Assembly: GCF_014529535.1 (NCBI RefSeq)
Contig: NW_023503751.1
Span: 1,782,614 to 1,846,613 of the forward strand
DNA: 64,000 nucleotides
Source of the DNA: Bradysia coprophila
Lineage: Eukaryota > Arthropoda > Insecta > Diptera > Sciaridae
Direction of reading: 5' to 3'
The position numbers and the translations under genes are program-made. The notes under the pieces are model-generated. The model was not told the origin of the DNA. It did not search any database and was given only the letters and a program-made list of their open reading frames with translations. Positions within the stretch are counted from its first letter, which is position 1, and each line of letters begins with the position of its first letter. This document shows, piece by piece, positions 45,324-56,250 of this stretch.

Positions 45324-47403
45324 CAGGGGCGCCGACTTCTAGGTGGCAATGGGTGCGTGAGCACCCGACAGACGAATTTGTTGGGTGCGAAGCACCTGAC
45401 AACAGACTCCTTCAAGTACATTTCGATTTAAATCTTCTGGAGCTAAAAATAAATTAAATAATTGCACTAAGAAATGTATCCATGCAAATGTTTTCACCTC
45501 AATATTTGAAAACATAACGCATTTTACTTTCATTTCCTATTGATATTTACGAACTGACTGCGTAGATTGGAGCTACTCTATACGAGCCAAAAATTATTCT
45601 ATTACCGCACTATCTTGCAGTGAAATTTTTGTTTCGAAGTGTGGGATTCTTCGGGTTGAAATACAAAATACCCACAAGCGTCAACTGTCCTGCGAGGCAG
45701 TGCTATTATCACACGAGAAAAAAATGAAAAATCGAAATTTCATTGAACTGCGAATGTGAAGAAATATTCATCTAGGTAAGGCTTCAAATTTCAAAATTGC
45801 CGCTCGCGTGACACAGTTTTAGTACGTGCACATCATTTATCAGCCACAACTATTTTCCATAATGCCTCACTTAAAGAAAGCAAAGTCAGAATCCTTAAAA
45901 CTAAAGACAAGTCGTTACGGTGGGCTGTTAGCTTTAGTCCAGTCTTCTTTACCGTAAATTCGTTTGAAATTGGTGTTATTTGAAGGTCTTGCAAATTAAG
46001 TTGCACATAGAACCATTTCGAAAGGTTTTCGTTTTATTGAATTTGATTAGTCGAGACTCCAAGTTGTTAAAAAAATGGGAAAAACTAAAAGATTCATCGT
46101 TTTGGGCACAACTCTTGAAATTGAAGAAAAACATAGCTAACGCCGACCCGTACGAAACACCTATTCGTATCAAAAGCCTTTAATGTGAAACTCTTCATTT
46201 CTCTTACTTCATTTTCTTCTCTGCTGAAAAACTATTCTCCCTTTAAAATCACTTACATTATCCACTCTTTGCCTTGTTATCATATACAACTAAATTGCCG
46301 GAGGCAATATAGACAGCCCCGTACGAAGACAAATTTCATAAATTCCTATTTAAACAGCTATATACCGCTATATTTAACTATATTTCACTATAAATAAACA
46401 TTTCACAGATAAATATATGCTATTATATAGCTATATATGCCTGTATATAGCTCAATATAGCTGTATATAGGTATATATAGATGTCCGTATATGGAATCCC
46501 TGAAACCCCACACACATAACAAATTATTTCCATGTTAACAGAAACTCTCTAAGTACCATTTTTCCCAAGATATTTCAATTTTAATAAAATCCAATATGGC
46601 CGCCGGAAGCCATTTTGTTAGGAGACCGGAAATAGTACCGACGCTTTACATTCGTTAATACCTTTCAAACAAAAAAAAATTTATGAAATTCGGTCAAAAT
46701 TTACTCGAGATATTGTCAAAATACACCACGTTCACTGTACTTCCGAGTAGCCAGATAAGAGCTCACTCCAAGAGACCTAGCTCACGCTCCGGAGAACATA
46801 ATTTCATAAATTTTTTTTCCCTGATTGGTACGGTCAATACCTATCTAATAAAGCTAAAACAGACGAAATATGTTCAAATGTGGCCGACCTACAAGCAAAA
46901 ACTGCTTGCCGCCCTGTGCCTGTTCCACACCAAGGGGTCTAACTCACGAGTCGGTCATCCGATTTCCATAAACTTTTTTTTTGTCGATCGGTATTGTAAA
47001 TACCTTTTATTTGACGTATCACTTACAAGTTTAACGTTTAAATGTCCGGAGATATCTTCGAAAAACCGTAAAGCACTTATTGGGCCACAGCTCGGGAGGG
47101 GTCGATCCAAAATCACTCATCTTCGAACTTAGCCTGTCTTTTGACATTACCAAACGGGAACAAAAAGAATTTTCAAAATCGGATGCGTTTTACTCAAGTT
47201 ATCGTGCAGACAGACAGACGGACAGACGGACATTTTTTTTTCCCGGATTTGGCATCTCTAGACAACCACAATAGGTTTCCCCTTACTCAGGGAGTCCAAT
47301 TCGACGTGTTACAAACGTATGCGTAAACCTATAAGACCCCAGTACTTCGTACGGGTCTAAAAATTTGTGCACCCAACAACTCAAACGAAAGTCGGCGCCT
47401 CTG
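45324..47403. mobile_element. hAT-like non-autonomous element carrying a Rep1 copy
   Basis: Termini CAGGGGCGCCGACTT.. and ..AAGTCGGCGCCTCTG, flanked by a perfect 8-bp ACTAAAAT (45316-45323 and 47404-47411). GGGTGC/GCACCC words lie just inside both ends (GGGTGCGTGAGCACCCG; TTGGGTGCGAAGCACC; GTGCACCCAACAA). About 1 kb is its own sequence; the rest is Rep1 copy m (46315-47361). A short plus-strand frame at 45980-46183 (WEKLKDSSFWAQLLKLKKN) is unrecognised. No transposase. Confidence 0.82.
46315..47361 (-). repeat. Rep1 dispersed repeat, copy m, nested in the hAT element
   Basis: Starts AGCCCCGTACGAAGAC (right end partly lost) and ends GTACTTCGTACGGGTCTAAAAA. It includes the TATAGCTATAT-type insertion (46340-46490) and CAGACAGACGGACAGACGG microsatellite. 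Confidence 0.8.
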
Positions 47404-47556
47404 ACTAAAATCCATGAATAAGTAATAGCTTTATGTTGAGTTAAGTTTTATATGATCAATGCTTTGATATTTGTCTTGTCTCGAGTTTAATAGTGGTCTC
47501 TATCAGAGATTTTATCACATTATTACAGGTAAAATGGCTCAAATTGACCTTACTTA

Positions 47557-47879
47557 TTAATCAGGTTGTCGGATCAGCTCAATAAAGACAAATTTTTTAC
47601 TTATTTTGCCAATATATTTGTTGTTCTTTCTGTATTCAAATAGATTGCAGTAGTGATAGAAGTTTTTGAAATTATTTTTCTGATTGATTTTTGACGAAGT
47701 GTATGTTTTTGTAAGGCAGAACGTAAACAGAGCTTCTGTTGTGGGCTATATTTTTTCAATGTTAATGTGAATGTAAGAGATATATAGCCCTGATGATGTC
47801 TTCAATTGGAAGACGAAATATATTGGCAAAATAAGTAAAAAATTTGTCTTTATTGAGCTAATCCGACAACCTGATTAAT
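47557..47879. mobile_element. ~320-bp element with ~60-bp inverted termini
   Basis: TTAATCAGGTTGTCGGATCA and the following 40 bp (AATAAAGACAAATTTTTTAC, TTATTTTGCCAATATATT) are inverted at 47818-47879 with only a few differences. The enclosed ~190 bp are non-coding. Target duplication could not be fixed. Confidence 0.65.
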
Positions 47880-48383
47880 TATTAGATCAGCTCATAAAAT
47901 ATTGAAGTTGACTTTACTTACTTTTACTTAAATTTCTGTTAAAATAAAAACCATCAATGAAAATCTTTATTAGTCTCTAATGGGGAATGGGGATTGACAT
48001 ATGAGTCCTTCTGTTGGACGAGATGTACTGAATCATTTTAAGTTTCATTGAAGCATGAATGAACAAGTTGAGGAACGAATTTGGAACCTTCATATAAGTT
48101 AAGAATAATTTATGCTCGCTTCAATCAGTTGGGCAAAAGTGTTGAACAAATTACCAACTCGTGAAAATTGGTTGCAGCTTTTATTTAGAATAGATGGAGC
48201 AAATCCAATCTAAATCTAAAAAATTCCAGCAATGCTTTTTCATTATTTGAAGTTTCTACGTATATTTGTGGCTGTGGTGTTGCCACATGCTTTTTGCCAC
48301 TCACACAACCTTACTTCTTGTGCATGTGACGACTATGAGCCCGCAGAGTATAGCAACCGTGCTTGAATGATTGGATCAGCACG

Positions 48384-48528
48384 GTCATCGATGTTCCCAG
48401 TCAATTAGGTGATTCACAGTCTATGATATTTTGGCGCAAAGTTTGAATTCGCTAAGGTGTTTCAAATTTTACGTTAAAATATCATACAAACTGAAAACAC
48501 TAACTTGACTACTGGGAGCATCGATGAC
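48384..48528. mobile_element. fold-back element 3' of FUT8 copy A
   Basis: GTCATCGATGTTCCCAGTCAA is inverted as TTGACTACTGGGAGCATCGA, and the arms continue to a short loop. The duplicate in unit B is at 60354-60498, so it predates the duplication. Confidence 0.6.
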
Positions 48529-50460
48529 TCTTATAACAATAAAAAAACTGTCAAATGTGTTCAGAACTAAAAAACCAACTGTAAACTGTAACCAATGTGG
48601 AAGATGCGTCTCGTCTTTTATAGCGCCTTTTAGGAGTCAGGAAAACACTGTAAAATATAGATATGAGGTGTTCGGTGACAGGAGAACGACACGAAATTTT
48701 TCTTCATCTCTATACGATGAGTAAACAATCTAGTAATTCTTTTAAAAACACAAACACACAACATCAGTTGTTTCTAGTTGATATTCATATATTTTGGAAA
48801 GTCAGCCGTTTCAACCTTATTGACAACTTTAAATGACGGAAATATGCCGGTCTGATTTGTCTGTAGAGATTTTCCCTGAGAAAATCCGTTGCCAAGATTA
48901 TGGAATATTCTCAGCGTATCGCTTACGTTCATGGAAAGTTCGATTGTGTTTTTAGCTCGATGCGAAATAACCGCTTCTCGACTATGAACCTTTTCGCCAT
49001 AGAAAAAGTAAATTGTGTCCACCGATTTGAATCGATTTGAAGCGTCCGGATACATCGTTTGCATAAATTCGTAAGCTGAATAGAGAGTGCCACTTTTAAC
49101 AAAGCCATAAATTGGGATGAAAATTAAAAATCTGCCCTTACCCATACGACAAATCTGTGAACTGAATGTACAGACTACGTAATCACACATTGACAATAAG
49201 TGAGCGTCTGAGATAATGCCATTCAATGACGAGTTGGAGTATCTAGTCGAAATAGCCGCTGTGCGAGCCACATCAGGATCGCCGATAATGTCATACTTTG
49301 GATATTTCTTGCGAGCGTCTTCAATAACTTTCGGATCGTCTGTGGCCAGAAAAACACGTCTCTTAACCACCGGTTGAGACAATTCCAACCTGTTGAAGTA
49401 GTCTTCCACCCAAATCATATACTCTTCAACGTTGTGCGATTTCACTTGCGTAAGTTTATCCGTTCGACGAACGTGTACTCCAACGATTGGTTTCGTAAAA
49501 CCCAATTTTTGACGGTGACCGTCCACCATATTGTGAGTTTGCGGCTGCATCCGAAGCAAATACTTTAGAAACTGTCCCACCCACCATGCAAATGGATCGC
49601 CGTGCAAACGCGTTAAACGTGGTGCAAGATCTTCTGGTATCACCTGTGGAAGGAAAGGTGTTTGTGGATTCAGATAACCCATCATTGGAATATCGACCAC
49701 TTGAGTATTTTGTATGTCGTTAGACCATGTGCCGTATGATGCTCCCTCAGATGTGAGACATGTATCGGATATCGGTTCAAAAATATCCTCCCAGCCAGCT
49801 TCGTGATATCTCCAACCTTTGGAATTTAATATCAGAGTTCGTTCGGTCGCGTAGGCCATTATTAGGCAGTATACGACGTGATGGAGTTCGCAGCCACAAA
49901 TATTTTTTAAATAAAAGCCGCCACGAAAAATTTTAAAGTTTCATTCTACTAACCACTTCCAAAGGACACATTAGCTTTTGTGCTTTGCCACAGTCTTCTG
50001 GATTTTGTAGATGATGTAATCGCCTCTGCATCAAATCACTCAATTCTGCGGCTTCTTTCAATCTCCAGGCTTCATAGCCATCCACTTCGGCCAATTGGTC
50101 CAAGTCATGCAGCAATGAGTTCTTTTGTTCAGCTGCCGCATTTATAATTGCATCAATCTGCACCGAAAAATTTGCACTCCCAGGGTTACCAATTTTTTTC
50201 AATTCGATCATTTCGCTATTCACATAGTTCCACATCTCTTGTGTGTTGCTCTGGACGCGTCGACGTAGTTTCTCGTATTCGACGGAAGGCTCGATGATTT
50301 TGTTCCGTAATGCAGCATATGGCACAAGCTTGCTCTCGATGACATCGATAAGTTTCCATTTTTGTTCAGGCCGTATTGATTTGTCGCTACAGTAATAAAA
50401 AAAATCTGCAACTGCAGCTATTAAGATATGTAATGGTAGTGAATGCAGTCTACACAATTT

Positions 50461-50765
50461 TAATAGTTATTTAATTTAATTTAATTTAATTTAATTATAC
50501 AAAAGCCAACGGTAGACAAAACCTACTGGCTCAAATCACAAAAATATTCGTACATATCATCTCGGTAGTTCGTCAATAACATTACAGCTCAGTCACAGCA
50601 TTACGGTGAAATGACTGAAAAGGCAGAACCGGAAGCAGGCTCAGTCGACCCGTCGGAACCTCATTTATCTACCAAGGTAGGTATGAAGGTATTTTTTCGC
50701 ACTAGATGTCGACAAGACGTCGTGTGCGGAAAAATACCGGCATACCTACCGTGGTAGATACAACG
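50461..50765. other. start of the intron-1 insertion stack; (TTTAA)n tract
   Basis: The copy B intron continues from AATTTTAA straight to AACATTTTTTTGGGAC, so everything from about 50461 to 57920 is inserted in copy A. The stack opens with (TTTAA)5-6, possibly the 3' tail of a minus-strand retroelement. CTACCAAGGTAGGTATG near 50670 and CATACCTACCGTGGTAG near 50740 form an inverted repeat. Confidence 0.5.
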
Positions 50766-50876
50766 TTTCTCGCAATTTCGGGCCATAATCACCTTTCCAA
50801 TGCAAAATATTACCAAAATTTCTACCAAACATTCACATGCAAACTTGAATTCATTTGAACCAATGAAAGTTTAGAA

Positions 50877-51006
50877 CAGGTATGGTCGATCGGCGAATTC
50901 TTCTTAAACGCACTCACATTTTATGTCAAAATAATATGAAAATGAGTGCGTTTAAGTACGAAAATCAAATTTTTATGTCCTCCGGGCGGACAATAGACCA
51001 TACCTG
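50877..51006. mobile_element. palindromic hairpin element
   Basis: CAGGTATGGTC at the left and GACCATACCTG at the right enclose AAACGCACTCACATTTT / AAAATGAGTGCGTTT, a second inverted pair. About 130 bp, non-coding. Confidence 0.6.
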
Positions 51007-51142
51007 GTTTACACTTTCATTGATTTGAACGATCAAGCAACCTGCACTATATACACATTGCAATGTGATGTATAGAGACGCGCTAAATAATATCAAGTAG
51101 TCAATGCTTAGTATGTACGCTTCAACAATACGTTCTGTATGA

Positions 51143-52173
51143 TTGCGTGACTCTGTAGCCAACAGGAAACAAGGGGTCATGCCACCGCCCGTTCCTATCG
51201 AAATCGACGAGCAACGCGAACAAGAGCTTCTATACCCGGACGAATCAGCTTCTCCAAAACCGCCGAGCGACCTGGAAAACAAAATCAACAATATATCCAG
51301 CAACCTATCGAATTTGGATGTGGGATTAATTCACGCGTCATCCACTGGCAACAACAAAGATTCGATGTCAAACAGTACACTTGTGGATAACCGAGACAAC
51401 GATAAAGCGAAAAGAGGAAGAAGCAACAATAACTCGTTGGCGGACAATCGAAACCCTGCTAAGAAACTACGTACCGTTCTATTCGCCAACCCAACAATGG
51501 CAGATGTGGTTAAAGCCACCAGCGTTGGCCACGTAATCGACATTCAATCAGCCGAGGGCGTACCGGATATGACAACCGACCAAAGCGACATCCTACAAGA
51601 AAAATTGAGCACAGCGCTCTTCGCTAATGATGACATCGAACAGTTGAATTCACCAAGAATTGGGTAGAAAAGACGGTACCAGAGCTCCAGGGTCTTTGGG
51701 ATAATGCCCAACTATCAGTGTCAGTCAGTGCCTATATTCGCGAAAATATTTTCACGAATTTTCTCAAATTTTCACGATTTTCTCAAATTTTCGTGAATTT
51801 TCCCAAAAAGTTTTTTGTGAAAATTTGAGAAAATTTGCGAAAATCGTGAAAATTTGAGAAAATATTTTCGCGAATATAGGCACTGGTGTCAGTTGTGGGC
51901 CCACCACCCACTTTGTTCAAAGCATCATTCCAGATGCCACACCCAACATTTCTTCCACCAGCTCTCTTCTCCATCATCAACGCACAAAACGCAACAATCG
52001 ACACGAAGTTTTGGAAGTACGGTTTCCGTACGAAAGTTGATAAAGGAAAGCAAACCTGGTACATCGGTGTTGACGAAGATTCTGCTCAAGCGCTCAAGAA
52101 CATAGGGTTCCGTCCACATGTTGGTTTAGGAACCATCAAAATGTCCGTCACCAATAAACCATTCGAACAGTGA
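51143..52173 (+). pseudogene. ORF1 (DUF4780-like) of the I-like LINE
   Basis: First part 51143-51660: acidic and Asn/Ser-rich, with a basic patch (KAKRGRSNNNS). It shifts frame near 51650 into NWVEKTVPELQGLWDNAQ. After removal of the 160-bp MITE the frame rejoins at VVGPPPTLFKASF and continues to 52173 with KQTWYIGVDEDSAQAL. That matches the DUF4780 domain of insect LINE ORF1 proteins, presumed RNA-binding. Broken by one frameshift plus the insertion. Confidence 0.65.
51726..51885. mobile_element. hAT-like MITE, TTTTCGCGAAAATATT interior, in LINE ORF1
   Basis: 160 bp, termini CAGTGCCTATATTCGCGAAA and inverse, with perfect 8-bp duplication GTGTCAGT (51718-51725 and 51886-51893). Almost the whole element is one palindrome of TTTTCACGAATTTTCTCAAA words. 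The TIR start CAGTGCCTAT resembles CAGGGCCTAT of the 4862 element. Confidence 0.9.
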
Positions 52174-52790
52174 ACATGATCTACGCAATATGTACAATTA
52201 CGCTAATCTACTGCAACCATTTACCTTCTGATATTCAAAAATTGATTTTTTTTCTCTCGTTCAATAAATCGGTGCATACTAAAATGAATATTGTTTTAAC
52301 TCTCTCAGTACTGAGGCATCCACAGGCGCCCACCCTCATCAGTATTTTAATACCAAGACAAGTCACAGCCAATATCAGGACAGTGCCCGGCAACATTTAC
52401 AATCCTGGAAATAGACTCAGTTAGATGTCAAACAGCAAATTAGCATTCGCACAAATTAACATTCAACACTGCGTCGCCGCATCACTGGAACTCAACAAAA
52501 CCTCCTTAGAGTCCAATTCTTTCATTATACTAGTTCAAGAACCTTACATTAGGAAAAACTCCATAAGCAAATTAGACCTTCGAAGGTTTAACATAATCAG
52601 CCACATAGGCCCTGAGAAGATTAGAACTTGTATTCTATCATCAAAAAACATTGACATTCTGCCACTAAGACAATTCTGTAGAGGTGATCTCACCGCGGCA
52701 ATACTGAAATACAAAGTTCAAGGAAAGGAAGCAAAAATGATTGTCGCATCAATCTACATCCCGTATGACGCTAACAACCTGCCTCCCAAC

Positions 52791-53618
52791 CAAGGTTGCA
52801 CTAGCGTCGCTAGTCATTAGCGACGCTATTAGCGTAATTTTCAAAATTTGTCGCTACTAGCGTTAGCGCTCGTTAGAATGTCATTAGCGAAAAATTTTCC
52901 GCTGATCGCTAATCACTTCGCTAATGAAAAATAGAACTTTCTAGGAATTGAACAATTTAACATTGAATTATTAGAATAGACCCTTTAAGTTGAAAAAACG
53001 ACTAGATGGTCTGGAGGGATGAATTGACAGCTGACAGCTGTAATCGGTTCGGTTTTGATTACTTTCGTTCACTTTAATTGAATAAAATGTGAAAAGTGAA
53101 CGAAAGTGATCAAAAGCGAACCGATCACAGATGACCTTCTGCATGTCAGATGACCGTTTATTGAAAAGTCATCCTGAAATTGGTCATTTATCCATAAAAT
53201 ACAATACAGTTATACGCAGTAGTGCCGCTCCTGAAAGGCTTCCCAATTTTTCGAAATTCGTTCAGAGAACCGATCGCTGTCAATTAAGAAATGAGAGCTT
53301 TGCAGATTCGTAATCATAAAATCTAATAAATTTTCCTCAAAAAATGATTGAACAATGTTCAATCAAAGTTCATCAAAAACAATAATTAAAAAATTATTGA
53401 GATTTCATCATGTTCAGCATGATCAAAAATGTTAAAAAATTTAAAAAATCGTCTTATCATGAGATCTTATAGCGAAACATTAGCGATCGCTATTAGCGGC
53501 CGCTACTAGCGCGCTAACTTTTTTTTCGGTTAGCGAATAAGTTTAGCGACGCTAACATTTTTCGAAATTAGCGTTAGCGTTAGCGTCGCTAATAAAAATC
53601 GTTAGCGATCGCAACCTG
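52791..53618. mobile_element. hAT-like MITE with TTAGCGTCGCTAA interior, in LINE ORF2
   Basis: 828 bp. Left terminus CAAGGTTGCACTAGCGTCGC, right terminus ..CGATCGCAACCTG; flanked by CCTCCCAAC (52782-52790 and 53619-53627), an 8-9 bp target duplication. Both ends consist of TTAGCG/CGCTAA words (52797-52920 and 53470-53610). A second palindrome lies at 53022-53125 (CGGTTCGGTTTTGATTACTT against AAGTGATCAAAAGCGAACCG). LINE endonuclease coding resumes immediately after it. Confidence 0.85.
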
Positions 53619-55446
53619 CCTCCCAACAATGAATTTATCGAACTAGTAAATTACTCGAAATCATGCAACCTACCGCTACTATGTGGCTGCGACGCCAACT
53701 CCCATCACACGGTTTGGGGTAGCACGGACTGCAACCAACAAGGTGACGCCCTTCTAGACTTTCTATTAGCATCTAATCTAATCACTCTCAACCGGGGCAG
53801 AGAGCCCACTTTTGTAACAATAAACAGGAAAAGGTCCTAGACATTACCCTGTCTTCAATACATACAGCGCACATGTTCAAGAACTGGAAAGTTACAAATA
53901 AAATTCTCACATCAGACCACCGTTGTATTACCTTCCATATCAATACAGACTTCATTGAAAAGTCCAAAATTAGAAACCCTAAGGCAACAGACTGGGAAAA
54001 GTTCAACAAAGAACTAGAACAAATAACCCCAAAAGTCTCATCAATCAATTCAGCAGCAGAAGCGCCTTAAACAACGCTCTGACTCATAGCTTCAAAGTAG
54101 CCTTCCCTGAAAAAACCATACATTCAGGTAGAGCAGCAGAATTCTTTACACCAGATATCAAAAAATTAAGAAAGGAACTAAGAACCGCCTTCAATCGAGC
54201 AAAGGACGGTAGACCAGAGAATTTAGCAAGCAGACGACTAGCACAAAAGAAATATAACAGAGCCATCAGGAACTGCCAGAGACTCCTATGGAGACAAATG
54301 TGCGCCTCTGTAACATCCTCTTCTGCCACTTCCCAGCTAGTCAAATCACTAGCTAAAGACCCTCTTTGCGCTATCGGAACCCTTAAATTACCATCCGGAG
54401 AATTCACTGAAGACGCAGCCTCCACCCTAAATCACTTGTTGGATTTCCATTTCCCAGGCTCTACACTACCAGCGGGAAACAGCCCAACAATTCCAACCAA
54501 CTTGTTAAGAACGGGTGACATTAAAGTTGCCGAAGAAATCATAACAGAAGACAAAATCAAATGGGCTATACACTCATTTACTGCGATCAAATCCCCCGGT
54601 GCAGATGACATCATTCCCATAATGTTACAAAAAGGTTGTGAGCTCATCGCAAACTCCCTGCAAAAAATATTTATCGCTAGTATTCAATACATTCACATTC
54701 CACAAGCTTGGAGAGGAGCAAAAGTAGTATTCATCCCTAAACTAGGGCAGTTAGATTACACACTAGCCAAAGCTTTTCGACCCATCAGCCTCACATCGTT
54801 CGTGTTAAAAACACTGGAAAGACTTATCGACAGATACCTTAGGGACGGAATCCTGAGACAATTCCCTATACACCCGAACCAACACGCCTACCAATCTAAA
54901 AAGTCTGCAGAAACAGCACTGCACCAATTAAGACACAGAATAGAAAAGGCATTCGAACACAGCCAATTTGCACACGGTGAACTCATCGACCTGTCTAACG
55001 CTTTCGGTAACATGACATTCCTCGGAATTACCAACGCGTGTGTGGATCACAATTTCGATCAAACAATCACTAGCTGGATTTACGCCATGCTTAGCAGTAG
55101 AATCGTATCAGCAAGTCTCAATGGTGTAACCATAGCCATCACAGTCACCAAAGGCTGTCCACAAGGCGGAGTCCTACCACCCCTACTCTACATCTTAGTG
55201 AAAGACAGCCTTCTGAAAATCATCAACGACTCAGGCTACTTCTCACAAAGTTTTGCCGATGACCTAAGCGTCATCCTAATTGGCGCATTTGTAAACACCC
55301 TCTGCGATCTTATGCAAAACGCTTTCAAATTAATAGAAAATTGGTGCAGACAGCAAGAACAAACGGTAAATACGGAGAAAACGAAGCTAGTTCTTTTCAC
55401 AAAAAAAGGAAAGTATCAGGCTTTAAAGCACCAGTAATCTTCGGTA

Positions 55447-56250
55447 TAAATGGAGAGTACCTGAGCAATCTCCGCTTCGCTGATGACATTGTACCGATAG
55501 CAGCGAATCTAGGTCAGGCTCAGCTTATGCTACAACAGTTAAGTGAAGAGGCAAGCAAAGTTGGCCTCAAGATGAACTTATCGAAGTCATGACCAACATC
55601 GGGGACGATAGAGAAATCAAAATTGGTGACACTGTCATTGAACGAGTCGACAGCTACGTATATCTAGGACATAAACTGAAGTTAGGTCTGGACAACCAGA
55701 CTGCAGAAATAAGACGTAGGATTGGTCTTGCATGGGCAGCGTTCGGAAAACTCAGACTAATTTTCAAAAGCAAAATGAATAATAGTCTGAAACGCAAAGT
55801 CTTCGACACTTGTGTCCTTCCAGTGCTCACTTATGGAGCGGAAACGTTAACTTTAACAAAAGCATCCGAAGATAAATTGAGAGTGACACAAAGAGCCATG
55901 GAACGGAGTATGCTTGGAATAACACTCAGAGACAGAATGACGAATCAATGGATTCGACAACAAACCAGGGTCGTTGATGTCATGGAAAGAATAGCATCTC
56001 TGAAATGGAGCTGGGCGGGACATATTGCAAGAAGGACAGACGAACGTTGGACCAAAAAGATCATGAACTGGCGACCATATAAAAGACGAGCTATAGGTAG
56101 ACCACCAGAGAGATGGACAAACGGAATTAAGAATATTGCAGGTACAAACTGGCAGCAAATGGCAATGGATCGTACGAAATGGAAAGAAGTTGGAGAGGCC
56201 TACATCCAGCAGTGGATAGAAACAGGCTGAAAAAGAAGAAGAAGAAGAAG
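55447..56250 (+). mobile_element. 5'-truncated RTE LINE with 11-bp target duplication
   Basis: Inserted in the I-like LINE: AATCTTCGGTA lies on both sides (55436-55446 and 56251-56261), and the element ends in an (AAG)n tail. It encodes the RT catalytic region onward: LSNLRFADDIVPIAANLGQA, a frameshift near 55588, VDSYVYLGHKLK, VLTYGAETLTLTK, WSWAGHIARRTDERW, GRPPERWTNGI, to a stop at 56230. This is the classical outcome of target-primed reverse transcription of an RTE element. Confidence 0.9.

Noticed and set aside
48524..48724. 66-codon frame with CNQCGRC, possibly a zinc-finger peptide
   Set aside because: The duplicate at 60510-60680 does not keep the frame and the sequence is 3' flank of FUT8.
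49076..49141. Extra residues GKGRFLIFIPIYGFVKSG.. in FUT8 copy A and the corresponding stretch in copy B as a novel insertion
   Set aside because: These are short introns with GTAAG..TTCAG ends that happen to be open in frame; removing them restores the conserved CRMAYEFMQ.
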